Assembly: GCF_000175935.2 (NCBI RefSeq)
Contig: NC_014837.1
Span: 2,480,001-2,544,000 of the forward strand
Source: Pantoea sp. At-9b
Lineage (GTDB): Bacteria > Pseudomonadota > Gammaproteobacteria > Enterobacterales > Enterobacteriaceae
Direction: 5' to 3'
Length of the DNA: 64,000 nucleotides
In this document: positions 26,224 through 37,168 of the stretch, piece by piece
Position numbering within the stretch: position 1 is the first letter of the stretch
Layout of the letters: every line of letters begins with the position of its first letter
Position numbers and translations under genes: made by a program
The notes under the pieces: generated by a model
Told to the model about the DNA's origin: nothing
The model's database searches: none
What the model saw: the letters and a program-made list of their open reading frames with translations, nothing else

Positions 26224-27456
26224 ATGGCCCGCTATCAACCGATAACTCAACTCACCGGGCGCGTGCTGCTGTTCCCGCTGGCGCTGGTGTTGTTCGAGTT
26301 CGCCACCTATATCGCCCATGACATGATTCAGCCCGGCATGTTAGTGGTGACCGGCGAATTCAATGTTGGTCCAGAATGGGTATCGACCTCGCTGACGGCT
26401 TACCTGATGGGCGGTGTGGTGCTGCAATGGCTGCTCGGCCCACTTTCTGACAAATATGGCCGACGGCCGGTGCTGTTGTTCGGCATTCTGTTCTTTGCCG
26501 CCGCCTGTCTGCTGACCACCCTGGTGGAGAACATCGAACAATTCGTAGCGTTACGCTTTATCCAGGGCATCAGCCTGTGCTTTATCGGTGCCGTTAGCTA
26601 TGCGGCGGTCCAGGAAGCGTTTGCTGAAGCGCTGGCGGTGCGCATGATGGCGTTAATGGCGAATGTCGCACTCCTTGCCCCCTTAGCTGGCCCGCTGGCC
26701 GGTGCCGCCTGGCTCAGCGTCAGTGACTGGCGCAGCATGTTCTGGTTGTTTGCTGCCTGTAGCATCGTGGCATTTGTGGTGCTGTGGCGCATCATGCCGG
26801 AAACTGCGGGTGACCGTAGCCACTCCATTGCCCTGCCGACACTGGCGCGCGGCTATGGCCGTCTGGCGCGTGACCGTCAGGTGATGTATGGATCTTTCGC
26901 CATTGGTTTGGTGTTTATCCCCATCCTGACCTGGGTGGCGCTATCACCGGTGATCCTGATGCATGATGAAGGGTTATCCCGTTTGCAGTATGCCCTGCTG
27001 CAACTGCCGGTATTCCTCGCGATGATTGGCGGAAACCTGACCCTGGGTAAGCTGGCCGGTCGGGTGCCGATTGAACAGCCGGTAAAATTTGCCGCCTGGC
27101 CAATCTTGCTGGGTCTGAGTATCGCGCTGCTGGCGAATCTCTTTAACAGCCACAGCTATCTGCTGCTCACGGCCGGTTTGAGTCTGTACGCCTTTGGTGC
27201 CGGGATGGTGAACGCCGGGTTATACCGTCTGACGCTGTATGCCAGCAACGAAGGGAAAGGCAGCATCGCAGCGATGCTGGGTATGATCAGCATTCTCACC
27301 CTGGCTATCGGCATCGAACTGGCAAAGAGTGGTTATTTCAGCGGCGGTACGCCGTGGTTCAGCACCATCAACTTTATCAGCGGTGTCATGTGGTTCGGAC
27401 TGGTGACGCTCTTTCTGCGTGAACGTAAACGCCGCAGCCACATTGCTGCCGTCTAA
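26224..27456 (+). CDS. mdfA: MdfA-type multidrug/proton antiporter (MFS)
   Basis: This 410-residue transporter has 12 membrane segments and exactly the length of E. coli MdfA. The first helix carries the two acidic residues that couple drug and proton in MdfA: FEFATYIAHDMIQPG, corresponding to Glu26 and Asp34. MFS motif A is GPLSDKYGRRPV, and motif C-like helix five has LAPLAGPLAGAAW. GGAGG precedes ATG 26224. mdfA is elsewhere in E. coli, so its place after pykA is specific to this lineage. It is a chromosomal housekeeping-type pump; its substrates here are not known. Confidence 0.88.
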   Translation: MARYQPITQLTGRVLLFPLALVLFEFATYIAHDMIQPGMLVVTGEFNVGPEWVSTSLTAYLMGGVVLQWLLGPLSDKYGRRPVLLFGILFFAAACLLTTLVENIEQFVALRFIQGISLCFIGAVSYAAVQEAFAEALAVRMMALMANVALLAPLAGPLAGAAWLSVSDWRSMFWLFAACSIVAFVVLWRIMPETAGDRSHSIALPTLARGYGRLARDRQVMYGSFAIGLVFIPILTWVALSPVILMHDEGLSRLQYALLQLPVFLAMIGGNLTLGKLAGRVPIEQPVKFAAWPILLGLSIALLANLFNSHSYLLLTAGLSLYAFGAGMVNAGLYRLTLYASNEGKGSIAAMLGMISILTLAIGIELAKSGYFSGGTPWFSTINFISGVMWFGLVTLFLRERKRRSHIAAV

Positions 27457-27946
27457 TCAATCAGGCGTTGGATATTCGACGCCTGCCATTGATCATATTT
27501 CGATCAAAATATTTCACTTAAGATCATTGATGAAAAGAATTCATGTGGATGCAGTGAACTTTATTTTCGCCTGAATTTTAACCTGATTTATCCTTAAGAC
27601 AAATAATCCATTAATATGCCGTGCAAATTAAGATCGTAGTTTTAGGGTTCTGCGCAATTAATTCGCAACAGAAATTAATGAAAAACGTAGCGCTGACGCG
27701 ACTTATCCGGCACCCTCACTCTTTATTCAGCTAACCCACTGCTTAACCACATAATTATTAGTCTTACTGGGTCTACTGTTCAGCGGATCGGCTATTATCG
27801 TCACCCGGAAAGATTTTATTAGTTAATTCTGCTGAACTCTCACCCTTAGTTTTCTTATCGAAAAACTTACACTTGCCTGACATTTTCCTGCGCATTAGTC
27901 TGTGCCCGCTGTTTAAGGATTAACGTAATTCAACACGGGATATAAA
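27457..27946. other. Long AT-rich leader region upstream of omptin gene
   Basis: These 490 bases hold no gene. The AT-rich sequence has repeated GATCA/GATCAAAAT words at 27490-27530. It probably contains a regulated promoter and a long 5' untranslated region for the omptin gene; I could not assign a specific regulator. Confidence 0.5.
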
Positions 27947-28885
27947 ATGAAAAAAACTGCTGTTGCGGCAATGATGATGGCCGTACTTTCAGGGAGCGCT
28001 TACGCTGAGTCTGCGCAATTTATGCCAAACTTTTCAGCGGACAGCATCAGCGTTGCAACCTCCATCGGGATGCTGGGCGGGAAATCGAAAGAGCTGGTGT
28101 ATGACGCCAGCAACGCACGTAAAGTTAGCCAGCTCGACTGGAAAATTAAAAACGTTGCGATCCTGAAAGGCGATTTCTCCTGGGATGCGTATTCTTTCCT
28201 GACGCTGAACGCGCGTGGCTGGACGTCACTGGCTTCTGGCTCCGGCCATATGGACGACTACGACTGGCAGAACGCGAATCAGTCTAACTGGACCGATCAC
28301 TCGTCACACCCGAGCACTGACGTCAATTACGCCAACGAATACGACCTGAACGTGAAAGGTTGGTTCCTGCAGGGTGACGATTACAAAGTGGGTGCCGTTG
28401 CCGGTTATCAGGAAACGCGTTTTAGCTGGACCGCCACCGGCGGTTCTTACAACTACGATAACGGCGCATTCCAGGGCAACTTCCCGAACGGTCAGGCCGG
28501 CATTGGCTACAGCCAGCGCTTCTCTATGCCGTACATTGGGTTAGTCGGCCAGTACCGTATCAATGACTTTGAATTTAACGCGCAGTTCAAATTCAGTGAC
28601 TGGGTTCGCGCGCACGACAACGACGAACACTATCTGCGTGATTTAACCTTCCGCGAGAAAACCTCGAACTCACGTTACTACGGTGCTGCCGTGGATGCGG
28701 GTTACTACGTTACTGAGAACGCGAAAGTATTTGCTGAATTCACTTACAGTAAATATGAAGAAGGGAAAGGCGGCACGCAGGTGATTTATACGCCGACCGG
28801 TGAGTCAGCGTCTTATGGCGGCGACGCTGCGGGTATTTCCAACAAAAACTATACCGTTACCGTTGGTTTGCAGTATCGCTTCTAA
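27947..28885 (+). CDS. Omptin-family outer-membrane protease
   Basis: This 312-residue protein has a signal peptide (ending GSAYA before ESAQF) and the ten-strand beta-barrel pattern of omptins, ending GLQYRF with the outer-membrane C-terminal aromatic. The catalytic Asp pair lies in HMDDYDW (OmpT Asp83/Asp85). The Asp-His pair is in [11 protein letters not shown] (OmpT Asp210/His212). Members include OmpT, PgtE, Pla and the plant-bacterial PlaA, which cleave host or antimicrobial peptides at basic residues and need rough LPS. Which subtype this is cannot be decided by eye. A strong terminator separates it from convergent lpxM. Confidence 0.93.
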   Translation: MKKTAVAAMMMAVLSGSAYAESAQFMPNFSADSISVATSIGMLGGKSKELVYDASNARKVSQLDWKIKNVAILKGDFSWDAYSFLTLNARGWTSLASGSGHMDDYDWQNANQSNWTDHSSHPSTDVNYANEYDLNVKGWFLQGDDYKVGAVAGYQETRFSWTATGGSYNYDNGAFQGNFPNGQAGIGYSQRFSMPYIGLVGQYRINDFEFNAQFKFSDWVRAHDNDEHYLRDLTFREKTSNSRYYGAAVDAGYYVTENAKVFAEFTYSKYEEGKGGTQVIYTPTGESASYGGDAAGISNKNYTVTVGLQYRF

Positions 28886-28903
28886 TCCCTGTCAGCAGGG
28901 ATA

Positions 28904-28936
28904 AACCTGTCGGGAGGCGCTCCCGGCAGGTTTTTT
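28904..28936 (+). terminator. Rho-independent terminator of omptin gene
   Basis: ACCTGTCGGGAG and CTCCCGGCAGGT pair around a short loop, with one mismatch, and are followed by TTTTTT. Confidence 0.9.
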
Positions 28937-28939
28937 CCG

Positions 28940-29914
28940 TTATTTGCGTGGGTAAAGATCTTTACGCACGTAGGGTTCGATATCCCCTTCTTTGCGCGTC
29001 TTCAGCAATTTCAGAATCCAGGTGTATTGCTCGGGATGCGGGCGGACAAAGATTTCCACTTCCTCATTCATCCGCCGTGCCAGGGTTTTATCATCAGCGT
29101 CCAGCAGGTCATCCATCGGCGGTCGCACATAGACCTCAAGCCGATGCGTCTTGCTGTTGTACACCGGAAACAGCGGCACCACGCGCGCACGGCACACCTT
29201 CATCAAACGACCAACCGCCGGCAGGGTCGCTTTATAGGTTGCAAAGAAATCAACAAATTCGCTGTGTTCAGCACCGTGATCCTGGTCAGGCAGATAATAG
29301 CCCCAATAGCCCTGACGTACTGAGCTGATAAAGGGTTTGATACCGTCGTTACGGGCATGCATGCGGCCACCATAACGGCGACGAACGGTGTTCCACACGT
29401 AATCCAGTAGCGGGTCGCTTTGGTTATGGAACATCGCCGCCATCATCTGACCTTCAGACGCCAGCAGCATCGCCGGAATATCGACTCCCCAGCCGTGAGG
29501 CACGAGGAATATCACGTTTTCGTTATTGGCCTGTAATTGCTCGATGATTTCACGGCCATACCAATCCACACGTTGACGCACGCGGGCCGGATCGCGGATG
29601 CCCAATTCGGCCATCATCACCATCGCCTGCGGCGCAGTGGCAAACATCTGGTCAACGATGTCTTCGCGTTGCGCTTCACTCAGTTCAGGCAGGCAGTAAT
29701 AAAGATTGATCAATGCACGACGACGCGCGCTTTTCGCCAGCTTGCCGGCCAGTTTGCCCAGACCACCCAGCACCGGATCACGCACTTTGGCAGGCAGCAT
29801 AGCCATGCCAGCCAGCGCCCCAATCGCCAGCCAATTGCCCCAGTATTTTGGCTTCAAAAAAGAACGTTGAAACACGGGGATAAACTCAATGTTATTTTTC
29901 TTACGGGTTTCCAT
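28940..29914 (-). CDS. lpxM: Lipid A myristoyl-acyltransferase LpxM
   Basis: This 324-residue inner-membrane enzyme adds the secondary myristate to lipid A as the last acylation step. The HX4D catalytic motif is HGWGVD near residue 139, and an N-terminal membrane anchor lies near 28-42 ([14 protein letters not shown]). FLVPHGW and YYLPDQDHG are typical of the LpxL/LpxM family. It is a single gene upstream of mepM on the same strand, in the conserved order. Confidence 0.94.
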   Translation of the reverse strand: METRKKNNIEFIPVFQRSFLKPKYWGNWLAIGALAGMAMLPAKVRDPVLGGLGKLAGKLAKSARRRALINLYYCLPELSEAQREDIVDQMFATAPQAMVMMAELGIRDPARVRQRVDWYGREIIEQLQANNENVIFLVPHGWGVDIPAMLLASEGQMMAAMFHNQSDPLLDYVWNTVRRRYGGRMHARNDGIKPFISSVRQGYWGYYLPDQDHGAEHSEFVDFFATYKATLPAVGRLMKVCRARVVPLFPVYNSKTHRLEVYVRPPMDDLLDADDKTLARRMNEEVEIFVRPHPEQYTWILKLLKTRKEGDIEPYVRKDLYPRK

Positions 29915-29989
29915 GCACTCGCCTCTGACAATGACCGGTCAATAATAGTGACGATGACTAATTTTGCAATCTTCGTGCGTCAGATAGCA

Positions 29990-30018
29990 AAAAACCGACG
30001 AAGAATCCGTCGGTTTTT
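29990..30018. terminator. Bidirectional terminator between mepM and lpxM
   Basis: AAAAACCGACG and CGTCGGTTTTT form an 11-base-pair stem with a seven-base loop. It should end the mepM transcript. Confidence 0.88.
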
Positions 30019-30040
30019 CTTCACTACTCGCGATAAAGCG

Positions 30041-31375
30041 TTATTTCAACGCCAGTTGTGGCAGCCAGGTTTTCACATCCGCCAGATAGCTGGAGCGATC
30101 TTTACCCGTCAGACCTTCCATGCGCGGCAGTTTCGCCGTCAGGGGGTTAACCGCCTGGTTGTTAATCCAGATTTCATAATGCAGATGCGGTCCGGTAGAG
30201 CGTCCGGTATTACCGGAGAGTGCGATACGATCGCCACGTTTAACTTTCTGGCCCGGTTTGACCAACACTTTGCTCAGATGCATATATCGCGTCATATACT
30301 GACGGCCATGGCGAATCGCCACATAATTACCGGCAGCGCCGCCATTCTTGGCGACCACCACTTCACCATCGCCCACCGCCAGGACCGGCGTACCAATCGG
30401 CAGTGCGAAGTCAACACCACGGTGTGGCGCAATGCGACCGGTGACCGGATTCAGACGACGCGGGTTAAAGTTGGATGAAACGCGGAACTGCTTCACGGTC
30501 GGGAAGCGCATAAATCCACGTGCCAGGCCAGAGCCATTGCGATCGTAGAATTTGCCGTCTTCGGCGCGGAACGCATAGTAATCTTTACCACCGGTACGCA
30601 GACGGACACCGACCAACTGGCTTTGTGCGCTCTTACCGTTCAGCATTTCGCGTGACATCATCACGCTGAACTGGTCGCCAGCACGCAGCTTGCGGAAATC
30701 CATTTGCCACTGTAACGCTTTGATCACGCTGCTGGTTTCAGCACTGCTTAATCCGGCGCTGCGCGCGCTGGCGGCAAAACTGCCGCGGACTTCGCCTTTC
30801 AACACGCTATTCTGCCATTCACCCTTTTGCAGCTCCTGCTGCATCTTAAAGCTGCCGTTGGTCTGGCGCTCATAAGTACGGGTTTCACGACGATCCATTT
30901 CCCAGCTGAAGGTTTGCAACTGCCCATCCGCGTTCAAAGTCCAGCTCAGTTGCTGGCCTACGCGCAGTCCGCGGAGATCTTTATCACTGCTGACCAGGGC
31001 ATTGATGTCGCTGAGATCGATACCGTACTGATTCAGCGCACTGCTCAGGGTATCCCCGGAAGAAACGGTGTAATCGTGGACGTTCGGATTGTCCGGCACG
31101 TCTTTATCGATATCGTCAGCCGGGATATCTTCTTCCGGCTCGGGCTCAGGGGCCGTTTGATCGATCGGCTCACTGGCTTCCGGTAACAGATGCGGTGATT
31201 CGAACTTGTCCAGTGTGATGCTTTTGACAACCGGCGTATCGTCACTGGGATGATAAACATAGGGCCGCCATACAGCGACGGCCAATGTGATGACAGTTAA
31301 TGACCCCAGCATAACGCGGTGGGGGCGCGGCAAATTATTAAATGCGAGGGCGACAGAGCGGGCTATCTGCTGCAC
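30041..31375 (-). CDS. mepM: Murein DD-endopeptidase MepM
   Basis: This 444-residue periplasmic hydrolase cleaves D-Ala-mDAP crosslinks to allow cell-wall growth. An N-terminal membrane anchor lies near 20-37. A LysM-type domain (VHDYTVSSGDTLSSALNQYG) is near 98-117, and the C-terminal M23 domain has HRGVDFALP and HLHYEI zinc ligands. It is divergent from nothing and follows znuA on the same strand with only 14 bases between, so readthrough from the znuA promoter is possible. Confidence 0.95.
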   Translation of the reverse strand: MQQIARSVALAFNNLPRPHRVMLGSLTVITLAVAVWRPYVYHPSDDTPVVKSITLDKFESPHLLPEASEPIDQTAPEPEPEEDIPADDIDKDVPDNPNVHDYTVSSGDTLSSALNQYGIDLSDINALVSSDKDLRGLRVGQQLSWTLNADGQLQTFSWEMDRRETRTYERQTNGSFKMQQELQKGEWQNSVLKGEVRGSFAASARSAGLSSAETSSVIKALQWQMDFRKLRAGDQFSVMMSREMLNGKSAQSQLVGVRLRTGGKDYYAFRAEDGKFYDRNGSGLARGFMRFPTVKQFRVSSNFNPRRLNPVTGRIAPHRGVDFALPIGTPVLAVGDGEVVVAKNGGAAGNYVAIRHGRQYMTRYMHLSKVLVKPGQKVKRGDRIALSGNTGRSTGPHLHYEIWINNQAVNPLTAKLPRMEGLTGKDRSSYLADVKTWLPQLALK

Positions 31376-31389
31376 TTTTACCTATTCCT

Positions 31390-32358
31390 CTATGCTCCAT
31401 TCAGGCAGCTTGCATACTGGCTCGACAACTGTGAGAGGAATTTCACGTAGCTGTCTTTGGTTAAGCTGATTCCCATGCCCAACGGATCCAAGGTGCCTTT
31501 GCGCACATTGGTTCCTCGTGACACTGCATCGATGACTGCTGGCCTGAATTGTGGTTCAGCGAAAACGCATGTGGCTTTCTGCTCAACCAACTGTGTTCGT
31601 ATCTGATTTAAACGCTGTGCGCCCGGTTGGATCTCAGGATTAACGGTAAAATGCCCTAATGGTGATAAACCGTAATGTTTCTCAAAGTAGCTGTAAGCAT
31701 CGTGAAAAACGAAGTAACCCTTACTCCGCACCGGCGCAAGCTGCGCGCCAATGTCTTTGTCCGTATCCGCTAATGCTGCCTCGAACTGCTGCAGGTTTGC
31801 GTCTAGTTTGGCCTTGCTTTGCGGCATAAGTTCCAATAATTTCCCATGGATTGCAACCGCTGATTGCCTTGCTATCTCTGGGGACATCCACAAATGCATA
31901 TTAAACTCACCGTGGTGGTGATGTTCATCAGACGCGTCTTGTTGACCAGACTTTACTGATTGCTGACTTAATTCGTCAGCATGCTCATGCTCGTCATCGT
32001 CAATACCGCGAATTAAAAGCGGCTTAACCCCTGCAATATCAGCAATTTCGAGATTTTTATTCGCCGGAAGTTGGGCCGCCGACTTGGTCAGAAAGGCTTC
32101 CATTTCAGGACCAACCCAAACCACTAAGTCCGCGTTTTTAATACGTTTTATATCTGAAGGACGGAGTGCATAATCATGCTCAGACGCGCCATCCGGTAGC
32201 AGCACTTCTACCGGTGTGACACCATCAGCGATCGCGGCGGCGATAAATCCGATGGGTTTAATTGAGGCAACAACCGCAGCCGATGCTGGCAAAGCAACAG
32301 CAGTAGCTATCGCTACCGCAGGAAGGGTAAAAGCAAGGCGTTTTTTAATGTGTAACAT
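31390..32358 (-). CDS. znuA: Zinc ABC transporter periplasmic binding protein ZnuA
   Basis: This 322-residue protein has a signal peptide ending PASA before [10 protein letters not shown]. It carries the zinc histidine in SEHDYALRP, the mobile acidic-histidine-rich loop ([10 protein letters not shown] to [10 protein letters not shown]), and the later ligand regions NMHLWMSP and [15 protein letters not shown]. It captures zinc for ZnuBC. It is divergent from znuCB, sharing a Zur operator. Confidence 0.96.
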   Translation of the reverse strand: MLHIKKRLAFTLPAVAIATAVALPASAAVVASIKPIGFIAAAIADGVTPVEVLLPDGASEHDYALRPSDIKRIKNADLVVWVGPEMEAFLTKSAAQLPANKNLEIADIAGVKPLLIRGIDDDEHEHADELSQQSVKSGQQDASDEHHHHGEFNMHLWMSPEIARQSAVAIHGKLLELMPQSKAKLDANLQQFEAALADTDKDIGAQLAPVRSKGYFVFHDAYSYFEKHYGLSPLGHFTVNPEIQPGAQRLNQIRTQLVEQKATCVFAEPQFRPAVIDAVSRGTNVRKGTLDPLGMGISLTKDSYVKFLSQLSSQYASCLNGA

Positions 32359-32387
32359 AATGCGTCATTCCATCGTGACCCGTTGAT

Positions 32388-32409
32388 GGAATGTGATATT
32401 ATAACATCC
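32388..32409. promoter_or_regulatory. Zur operator between znuA and znuC
   Basis: GGAATGTGATATTATAACAT followed by CC matches the Zur box (GAAATGTTATANTATAACATTTC) with few differences and lies in the divergent znuA/znuC promoter. It predicts zinc repression of both units. Confidence 0.88.
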
Positions 32410-32435
32410 GAAATTCTGTGCAACCTGTAAATATC

Positions 32436-33191
32436 ATGCCTTCACTTGTTACGCTCGAAAATATCTCTGTGAAATTCGCTCAGCGTCCGGTACTTGCGGG
32501 CATCAGCCTCAAACTGGAGCCGGGGCGAATTTTAACCTTGCTTGGCCCTAACGGTGCCGGGAAATCCACCCTGGTGCGCGTGGTGCTGGGCCTGCTGACG
32601 CCCGATAGCGGCGACGTGAAACGCGACGCCAATTTACGTATTGGTTATGTGCCGCAAAAACTGCATATCGACCCTACCCTGCCGATCAGCGTCGAACGTT
32701 TTATGCGTTTATCGCGTGGCAGCCGCGCTGATGCCATCCTGCCAGCGCTGAAACGTGTGCAGGCAGGCCATCTGTTGCATGCCCCTTTGCAGAAGTTATC
32801 CGGCGGTGAAACCCAACGTGTCCTGTTGGCCCGCGCGCTGTTAAGCGATCCCCAGTTGTTGGTGCTGGATGAGCCGACCCAGGGGGTCGATGTTAATGGT
32901 CAGGTCGCGTTGTATGATCTGATTGACCAATTGCGCCGCGAGCTGAACTGCGGCGTGCTGATGGTTTCGCACGACCTGCATTTGGTGATGGCAAAAACCG
33001 ACGAAGTGTTATGCCTGAATCATCATATCTGCTGTTCTGGTACACCGGAGGCGGTATCGCAGCATCCGGAATTCATCGCCATGTTTGGTCCGCGCGGGGC
33101 GCAGCAACTGGCTATCTATCGCCATCATCATAATCATCGTCACGATTTACAGGGACGCATTGTTCTGCGCAAAGGAAACGGCCCGTCATGA
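32436..33191 (+). CDS. znuC: Zinc ABC transporter ATPase ZnuC
   Basis: This 251-residue ATPase energises zinc import. It has Walker [10 protein letters not shown], signature [15 protein letters not shown], Walker B LLVLDEP and the switch histidine in VSHDLH. The C-terminal histidine-rich tail (RHHHNHRHD) is typical of enterobacterial ZnuC. I chose ATG 32436 ([11 protein letters not shown]) to match E. coli; the TTG at 32418 would add six residues. The 3' end overlaps znuB by four bases. Confidence 0.96.
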   Translation: MPSLVTLENISVKFAQRPVLAGISLKLEPGRILTLLGPNGAGKSTLVRVVLGLLTPDSGDVKRDANLRIGYVPQKLHIDPTLPISVERFMRLSRGSRADAILPALKRVQAGHLLHAPLQKLSGGETQRVLLARALLSDPQLLVLDEPTQGVDVNGQVALYDLIDQLRRELNCGVLMVSHDLHLVMAKTDEVLCLNHHICCSGTPEAVSQHPEFIAMFGPRGAQQLAIYRHHHNHRHDLQGRIVLRKGNGPS

Positions 33192-33973
33192 TTGAACTGT
33201 TATTACCTGGCTGGCTGGGTGGGGTTTTTCTGGCACTGGCAGCCGGTCCGCTGGGTGCTTTTGTCGTCTGGCGTCGTATGTCCTATTTTGGTGACACCCT
33301 GGCGCATGCGTCACTGCTCGGCGTGGCATTCGGCCTGCTGTTTAACGTTAACCCCTATTATGCGGTGATCGTGGTGACGGTGTGCCTGGCGTTGGGGCTG
33401 GTGTGGCTGGAGCGTCGTCCTCATCTGGCGATTGATACCCTGCTCGGCATTATGGCGCACAGCGCGTTGTCGCTCGGCCTGGTGGTGGTCAGCCTGATGT
33501 CTGGGGTGCGGGTGGATTTAATGGCTTATCTGTTCGGCGACTTGCTGGCAGTCACTCCGCAGGATCTGTGGATGATGGGCGGTGGTGTGACCATTGTGCT
33601 GGCAGTGATGGCGTGGCAGTGGCGTTCTTTGCTGTCCATGACCATCAGCCCGGAGCTGGCGCAGGTAGACGGGGTTAATATTCAACGCACTCGTCTGATG
33701 CTGATGCTGGTCACCGCGCTCACCATCGGTGTGGCGATGAAGTTTGTCGGTGCGCTGATTATCACCTCGCTGTTGATCATCCCGGCAGCCACCGCACGCC
33801 GCTTTTCCCGCTCACCCGAGCAGATGGCGGGTTTTGCGGTGATCATCGGGATTCTCGCGGTCACCGGTGGGCTGAGCTTTTCGGCGCTGTATGATACGCC
33901 CGCCGGTCCTTCAGTCGTGCTGTGTGCTGCCGTGCTGTTTATCATCAGCATGGCAAAAAAACCGGCGTCCTGA
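33188..33973 (+). CDS. znuB: Zinc ABC transporter permease ZnuB
   Basis: This 261-residue inner-membrane permease has about eight membrane segments and forms the zinc channel with ZnuC. The ABC-3 family region [16 protein letters not shown] near residues 32-47 is the conserved coupling segment. The ATG overlaps the znuC stop (ATGA). The last codons form part of a hairpin that acts as the terminator of the convergent ruvB. Confidence 0.96.
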   Translation: MIELLLPGWLGGVFLALAAGPLGAFVVWRRMSYFGDTLAHASLLGVAFGLLFNVNPYYAVIVVTVCLALGLVWLERRPHLAIDTLLGIMAHSALSLGLVVVSLMSGVRVDLMAYLFGDLLAVTPQDLWMMGGGVTIVLAVMAWQWRSLLSMTISPELAQVDGVNIQRTRLMLMLVTALTIGVAMKFVGALIITSLLIIPAATARRFSRSPEQMAGFAVIIGILAVTGGLSFSALYDTPAGPSVVLCAAVLFIISMAKKPAS

Positions 33974-33980
33974 CGCCGGT
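33953..33980 (-). terminator. ruvB terminator embedded in the 3' end of znuB
   Basis: On the minus strand ACCGGCG-TCAGGA-CGCCGGT is followed by seven T. The hairpin overlaps the end of znuB, showing tight packing of convergent genes. Confidence 0.8.
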
Positions 33981-34984
33981 TACTCTTCGCGCGCAATGCC
34001 GAAGTGACGATACGCATGCTGCGTTGCCATACGGCCACGCGGCGTGCGCTGAATAAAACCCTGCTGGATCAGGAAGGGTTCAATCACATCTTCAATGGTT
34101 TCGCGTTCTTCACCGATGGCAGCCGCCAGGTTATCCAGCCCCACCGGCCCACCCATAAACTTATCGATAATCGCCAACAACAGCTTGCGGTCCATATAGT
34201 CAAACCCCTGGCTGTCGACATTCAGCATGTCCAGCGCGCTGGCGGAAACCTCACCGCTCATATTGCCATTGGCACGGACTTCGGCGAAGTCACGCACACG
34301 GCGCAGCAGACGGTTGGCAATACGCGGCGTACCGCGTGAGCGACGGGCGATTTCCAACGCGCCCTCTTCGCTCAGCGTCAGACCGAGGCAAGCAGCGCTA
34401 CGACCAACAATATGTTGCAGGTCGGCAACGTTATAGAATTCAAGGCGTTGCACAATGCCAAAACGATCGCGCAGCGGCGAGGTCAGCGAACCGGCACGCG
34501 TTGTGGCACCAATCAGGGTGAAGGGGGGGAGATCCAGTTTGATGGAGCGCGCGGCCGGGCCTTCACCAATCATGATATCCAGCTGATAATCTTCCATTGC
34601 CGGATACAGTACCTCTTCCACCACCGGCGACAGGCGATGGATCTCATCAATAAACAGCACATCATGCGGTTCAAGATTGGTCAGCATCGCGGCCAGATCA
34701 CCCGCTTTCTCCAGTACCGGTCCAGAGGTGGTGCGCAAATTGACGCCCATCTCGTTGGCGACAATATTGGCCAGCGTGGTTTTTCCCAAGCCCGGGGGGC
34801 CGAAAATCAACAGATGATCGAGCGCGTCACCACGCAGTTGCGCGGCTTTGATGAAAATCTCCATCTGCTCACGCACCTGCGGCTGACCGACATATTCCGC
34901 CAGTAGCTTAGGACGAATGGCACGGTCGAGGCTCTCTTCTTCATTGACACTGCTGGCGGAGACCAGACGATCGGCTTCAATCAT
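33980..34984 (-). CDS. ruvB: Holliday junction branch migration ATPase RuvB
   Basis: This 334-residue AAA+ motor drives branch migration with RuvA. It has Walker [13 protein letters not shown], Walker [10 protein letters not shown], sensor [10 protein letters not shown], arginine finger region PLRDRFG and a C-terminal winged helix ending [18 protein letters not shown]. It is downstream of ruvA by eight bases. Length is standard. Confidence 0.98.
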   Translation of the reverse strand: MIEADRLVSASSVNEEESLDRAIRPKLLAEYVGQPQVREQMEIFIKAAQLRGDALDHLLIFGPPGLGKTTLANIVANEMGVNLRTTSGPVLEKAGDLAAMLTNLEPHDVLFIDEIHRLSPVVEEVLYPAMEDYQLDIMIGEGPAARSIKLDLPPFTLIGATTRAGSLTSPLRDRFGIVQRLEFYNVADLQHIVGRSAACLGLTLSEEGALEIARRSRGTPRIANRLLRRVRDFAEVRANGNMSGEVSASALDMLNVDSQGFDYMDRKLLLAIIDKFMGGPVGLDNLAAAIGEERETIEDVIEPFLIQQGFIQRTPRGRMATQHAYRHFGIAREE

Positions 34985-34992
34985 GCATTACC

Positions 34993-35607
34993 TCAAATGG
35001 CTGCGCGCAGGGCTTCACGGATCAGGGTTTCGCAGTCTGCATCAGGTCGGCCAATTTTGCTGACCATGCGGCTGGCTTCCTGCGGTTTATACCCCAGCGC
35101 TACCAGCGCCGCAACCGCTTCTGCTTCAGCGTCGTTGTTCTCCGGTGCCGCAGATGGCGTGGTCAGGGTAAAGGCATTATCCCCGCCAAACAGGTCGCCA
35201 TGCATGCCTTTGAAGCGGTCCTTCATCTCTACCACCAGACGCTCGGCGGTTTTTTTCCCGACGCCCGGCAGCTTCACCAGCACCGCAATCTCTTCTTTTT
35301 CTACCGCCGTGACGAACTGCTGCGCCGACATGCCGGAAAGGATCGCCAGCGCCAGTTTTGGCCCCACACCATTGACCTTAATCAGCTCACGGAACAGCGC
35401 CCGCTCCTGCTTGCTGTTAAAGCCGAACAGCAGCTGTGCATCTTCACGCACCACGAACTGGGTGAAGATGATGGCTTCCTGATTGAGTTCAGGCAGCTCA
35501 TAGAAGCAGGTCATTGGCATATGCACTTCGTATCCGACACCGTGTGCTTCAATCAACACCAGCGGCGGCTGTTTTTCCAGAATATTGCCTCGTAGACGAC
35601 CAATCAC
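34993..35607 (-). CDS. ruvA: Holliday junction DNA helicase subunit RuvA
   Basis: This 204-residue tetrameric junction-binding protein has an N-terminal OB fold ([15 protein letters not shown]), two helix-hairpin-helix motifs ([19 protein letters not shown]: [13 protein letters not shown] and [16 protein letters not shown]) and a C-terminal domain III ([16 protein letters not shown]) that contacts RuvB. It forms the ruvAB unit, separated from ruvC by a terminator. Confidence 0.98.
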   Translation of the reverse strand: MIGRLRGNILEKQPPLVLIEAHGVGYEVHMPMTCFYELPELNQEAIIFTQFVVREDAQLLFGFNSKQERALFRELIKVNGVGPKLALAILSGMSAQQFVTAVEKEEIAVLVKLPGVGKKTAERLVVEMKDRFKGMHGDLFGGDNAFTLTTPSAAPENNDAEAEAVAALVALGYKPQEASRMVSKIGRPDADCETLIREALRAAI

Positions 35608-35656
35608 CTGAACGCTTCCTTATTTGTATAAGCCCGTATGACGGCTATTTATAACA

Positions 35657-35684
35657 TAAAAAAGGCTGGATGAATATCCAGCCT
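35657..35684 (-). terminator. Terminator of ruvC
   Basis: GGCTGGAT-GAAT-ATCCAGCC with a minus-strand T run at 35657-35663 lies between ruvC and ruvA, isolating ruvAB (SOS-type unit) from yebC-ruvC. Confidence 0.88.
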
Positions 35685-35698
35685 GTCAGGTGTATGCG

Positions 35699-36226
35699 TT
35701 AGCCTGATCGCAGCCGCCCTCGCGTCAGCACCAGTTTGCTATCACTCATGCGTGCCGCATTCTGGCTAATGTGGCAGTGCGTGATGGCGATCGCCAGTGC
35801 ATCGGCGGCATCGGCCTGTGGGTTGGCCGGGAGCTTCAATAACGTCCGCACCATATGTTGCACCTGACTTTTCTCCGCGCTACCGATACCGGTGACCGTC
35901 TGCTTCACCTGACGCGCTGCATATTCAAACACGGGCAGGTCGAGATTCACCGCCGCAACAATCGCCGCACCGCGTGCCTGCCCCAGCTTGAGCGCAGAAT
36001 CCGCGTTTTTTGCCATAAACACTTGTTCAATAGCAAAAAAATCCGGGGAAAACTGAGTGATGATTTCGCTGACGCCAGCATAGATCAGCTTGAGGCGGGA
36101 AGGCAGGTCAGTAACGTTAGTGCGGATACAGCCGCTGCCCAGATAACTGAGCTGGCGGCCGGTCTGACGAATAACACCGTAACCGGTGACGCGCGAACCG
36201 GGATCGATCCCGAGAATTATCGCCAT
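35699..36226 (-). CDS. ruvC: Holliday junction resolvase RuvC
   Basis: This 175-residue endonuclease resolves four-way junctions. Acidic catalytic residues lie in [14 protein letters not shown] (Asp near 8), FAIEQVF (Glu near 67) and the C-terminal [16 protein letters not shown] chose the ATG giving [11 protein letters not shown], matching E. coli; the longer upstream frame is non-coding. It follows yebC by 37 bases on the same strand. Confidence 0.97.
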   Translation of the reverse strand: MAIILGIDPGSRVTGYGVIRQTGRQLSYLGSGCIRTNVTDLPSRLKLIYAGVSEIITQFSPDFFAIEQVFMAKNADSALKLGQARGAAIVAAVNLDLPVFEYAARQVKQTVTGIGSAEKSQVQHMVRTLLKLPANPQADAADALAIAITHCHISQNAARMSDSKLVLTRGRLRSG

Positions 36227-36263
36227 GGCGCGCCTCCGGCAGGTTGGGGTTGAGAAAACGCCA

Positions 36264-37007
36264 TTACAGCGTTTCCGCCACCTCATCGGAAATCTCACCG
36301 TTGTGGTAAACTTCCTGCACGTCGTCACAATCTTCCAGCATATCAATCAGACGCAGCAGTTTTGGCGCAGTTTCCGCGTCCAGTTCCGCTTTGGTCGATG
36401 GGATCATGGTGACTTCAGCTTCATCGGCTTTCAGGCCAGCCGCTTCCAGTGCATCACGTACCGCACCGAGTTGTTCCCAGGCAGTGAACACGTCAATCGC
36501 GCCATCATCATAGCTTACGACATCTTCCGCACCCGCTTCCAGCGCAGCTTCCATCAGGGCATCTTCATCCTGACCCGGCGCATAGGAGATCACACCTTTT
36601 TTGCTGAACAGGTAAGAAACGGAACCATCAGTACCCAGGTTACCGCCGGTTTTGGTGAAAGCGTGACGCACTTCGCCCACGGTACGGTTACGGTTGTCAC
36701 TCAGACACTCAACCATGACCGCCGAACCACCCGGACCGTAACCTTCATAAATGATGGTTTCCATGTTGGAATCATCTTCACCGCCCACGCCGCGTGCAAT
36801 GGCGCGGTTCATGGTGTCACGGGTCATGTTGTTGGACAGGGCTTTGTCCATTGCCGCACGCAGGCGCGGGTTAGAACCGGCATCGCCACCACCCAGTTTC
36901 GCAGCAGTAACCAGCTCGCGAATGATTTTGGTGAAGATTTTACCGCGCTTTGCATCCTGAGCAGCCTTGCGGTGCTTGGTGTTCGCCCATTTACTATGTC
37001 CGGCCAT
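36264..37007 (-). CDS. yebC: YebC/PmpR-family protein (TACO1 homologue)
   Basis: This 247-residue protein begins [20 protein letters not shown], the strongly conserved start of the family. The acidic middle domain and [20 protein letters not shown] follow. Members have been described as transcriptional regulators and, more recently, as ribosome-associated factors that relieve stalling at proline runs. Order nudB-yebC-ruvC is conserved. Confidence 0.95.
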   Translation of the reverse strand: MAGHSKWANTKHRKAAQDAKRGKIFTKIIRELVTAAKLGGGDAGSNPRLRAAMDKALSNNMTRDTMNRAIARGVGGEDDSNMETIIYEGYGPGGSAVMVECLSDNRNRTVGEVRHAFTKTGGNLGTDGSVSYLFSKKGVISYAPGQDEDALMEAALEAGAEDVVSYDDGAIDVFTAWEQLGAVRDALEAAGLKADEAEVTMIPSTKAELDAETAPKLLRLIDMLEDCDDVQEVYHNGEISDEVAETL

Positions 37008-37168
37008 TTCTCATCTCTCGTCTATTGCACGGGCTATCTTGCTGGCGGTGAACAACCTCGCTGCGCCGATAACGCCCGATTGATTAAGTCTGCAATGCAG
37101 TTAAACCGCATCGAATAAATAAAAATCTTAAAGAATTTGCCGCCGGAAAAACGCGCGGCGGCTGGCAT

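Noticed and set aside
27908..27926. Possible PhoP box (TGTTTA followed by TAACG) before the omptin gene
   Set aside because: Only one half-site fits and it lies about 30 bases from the start codon, too close for a normal activator site.
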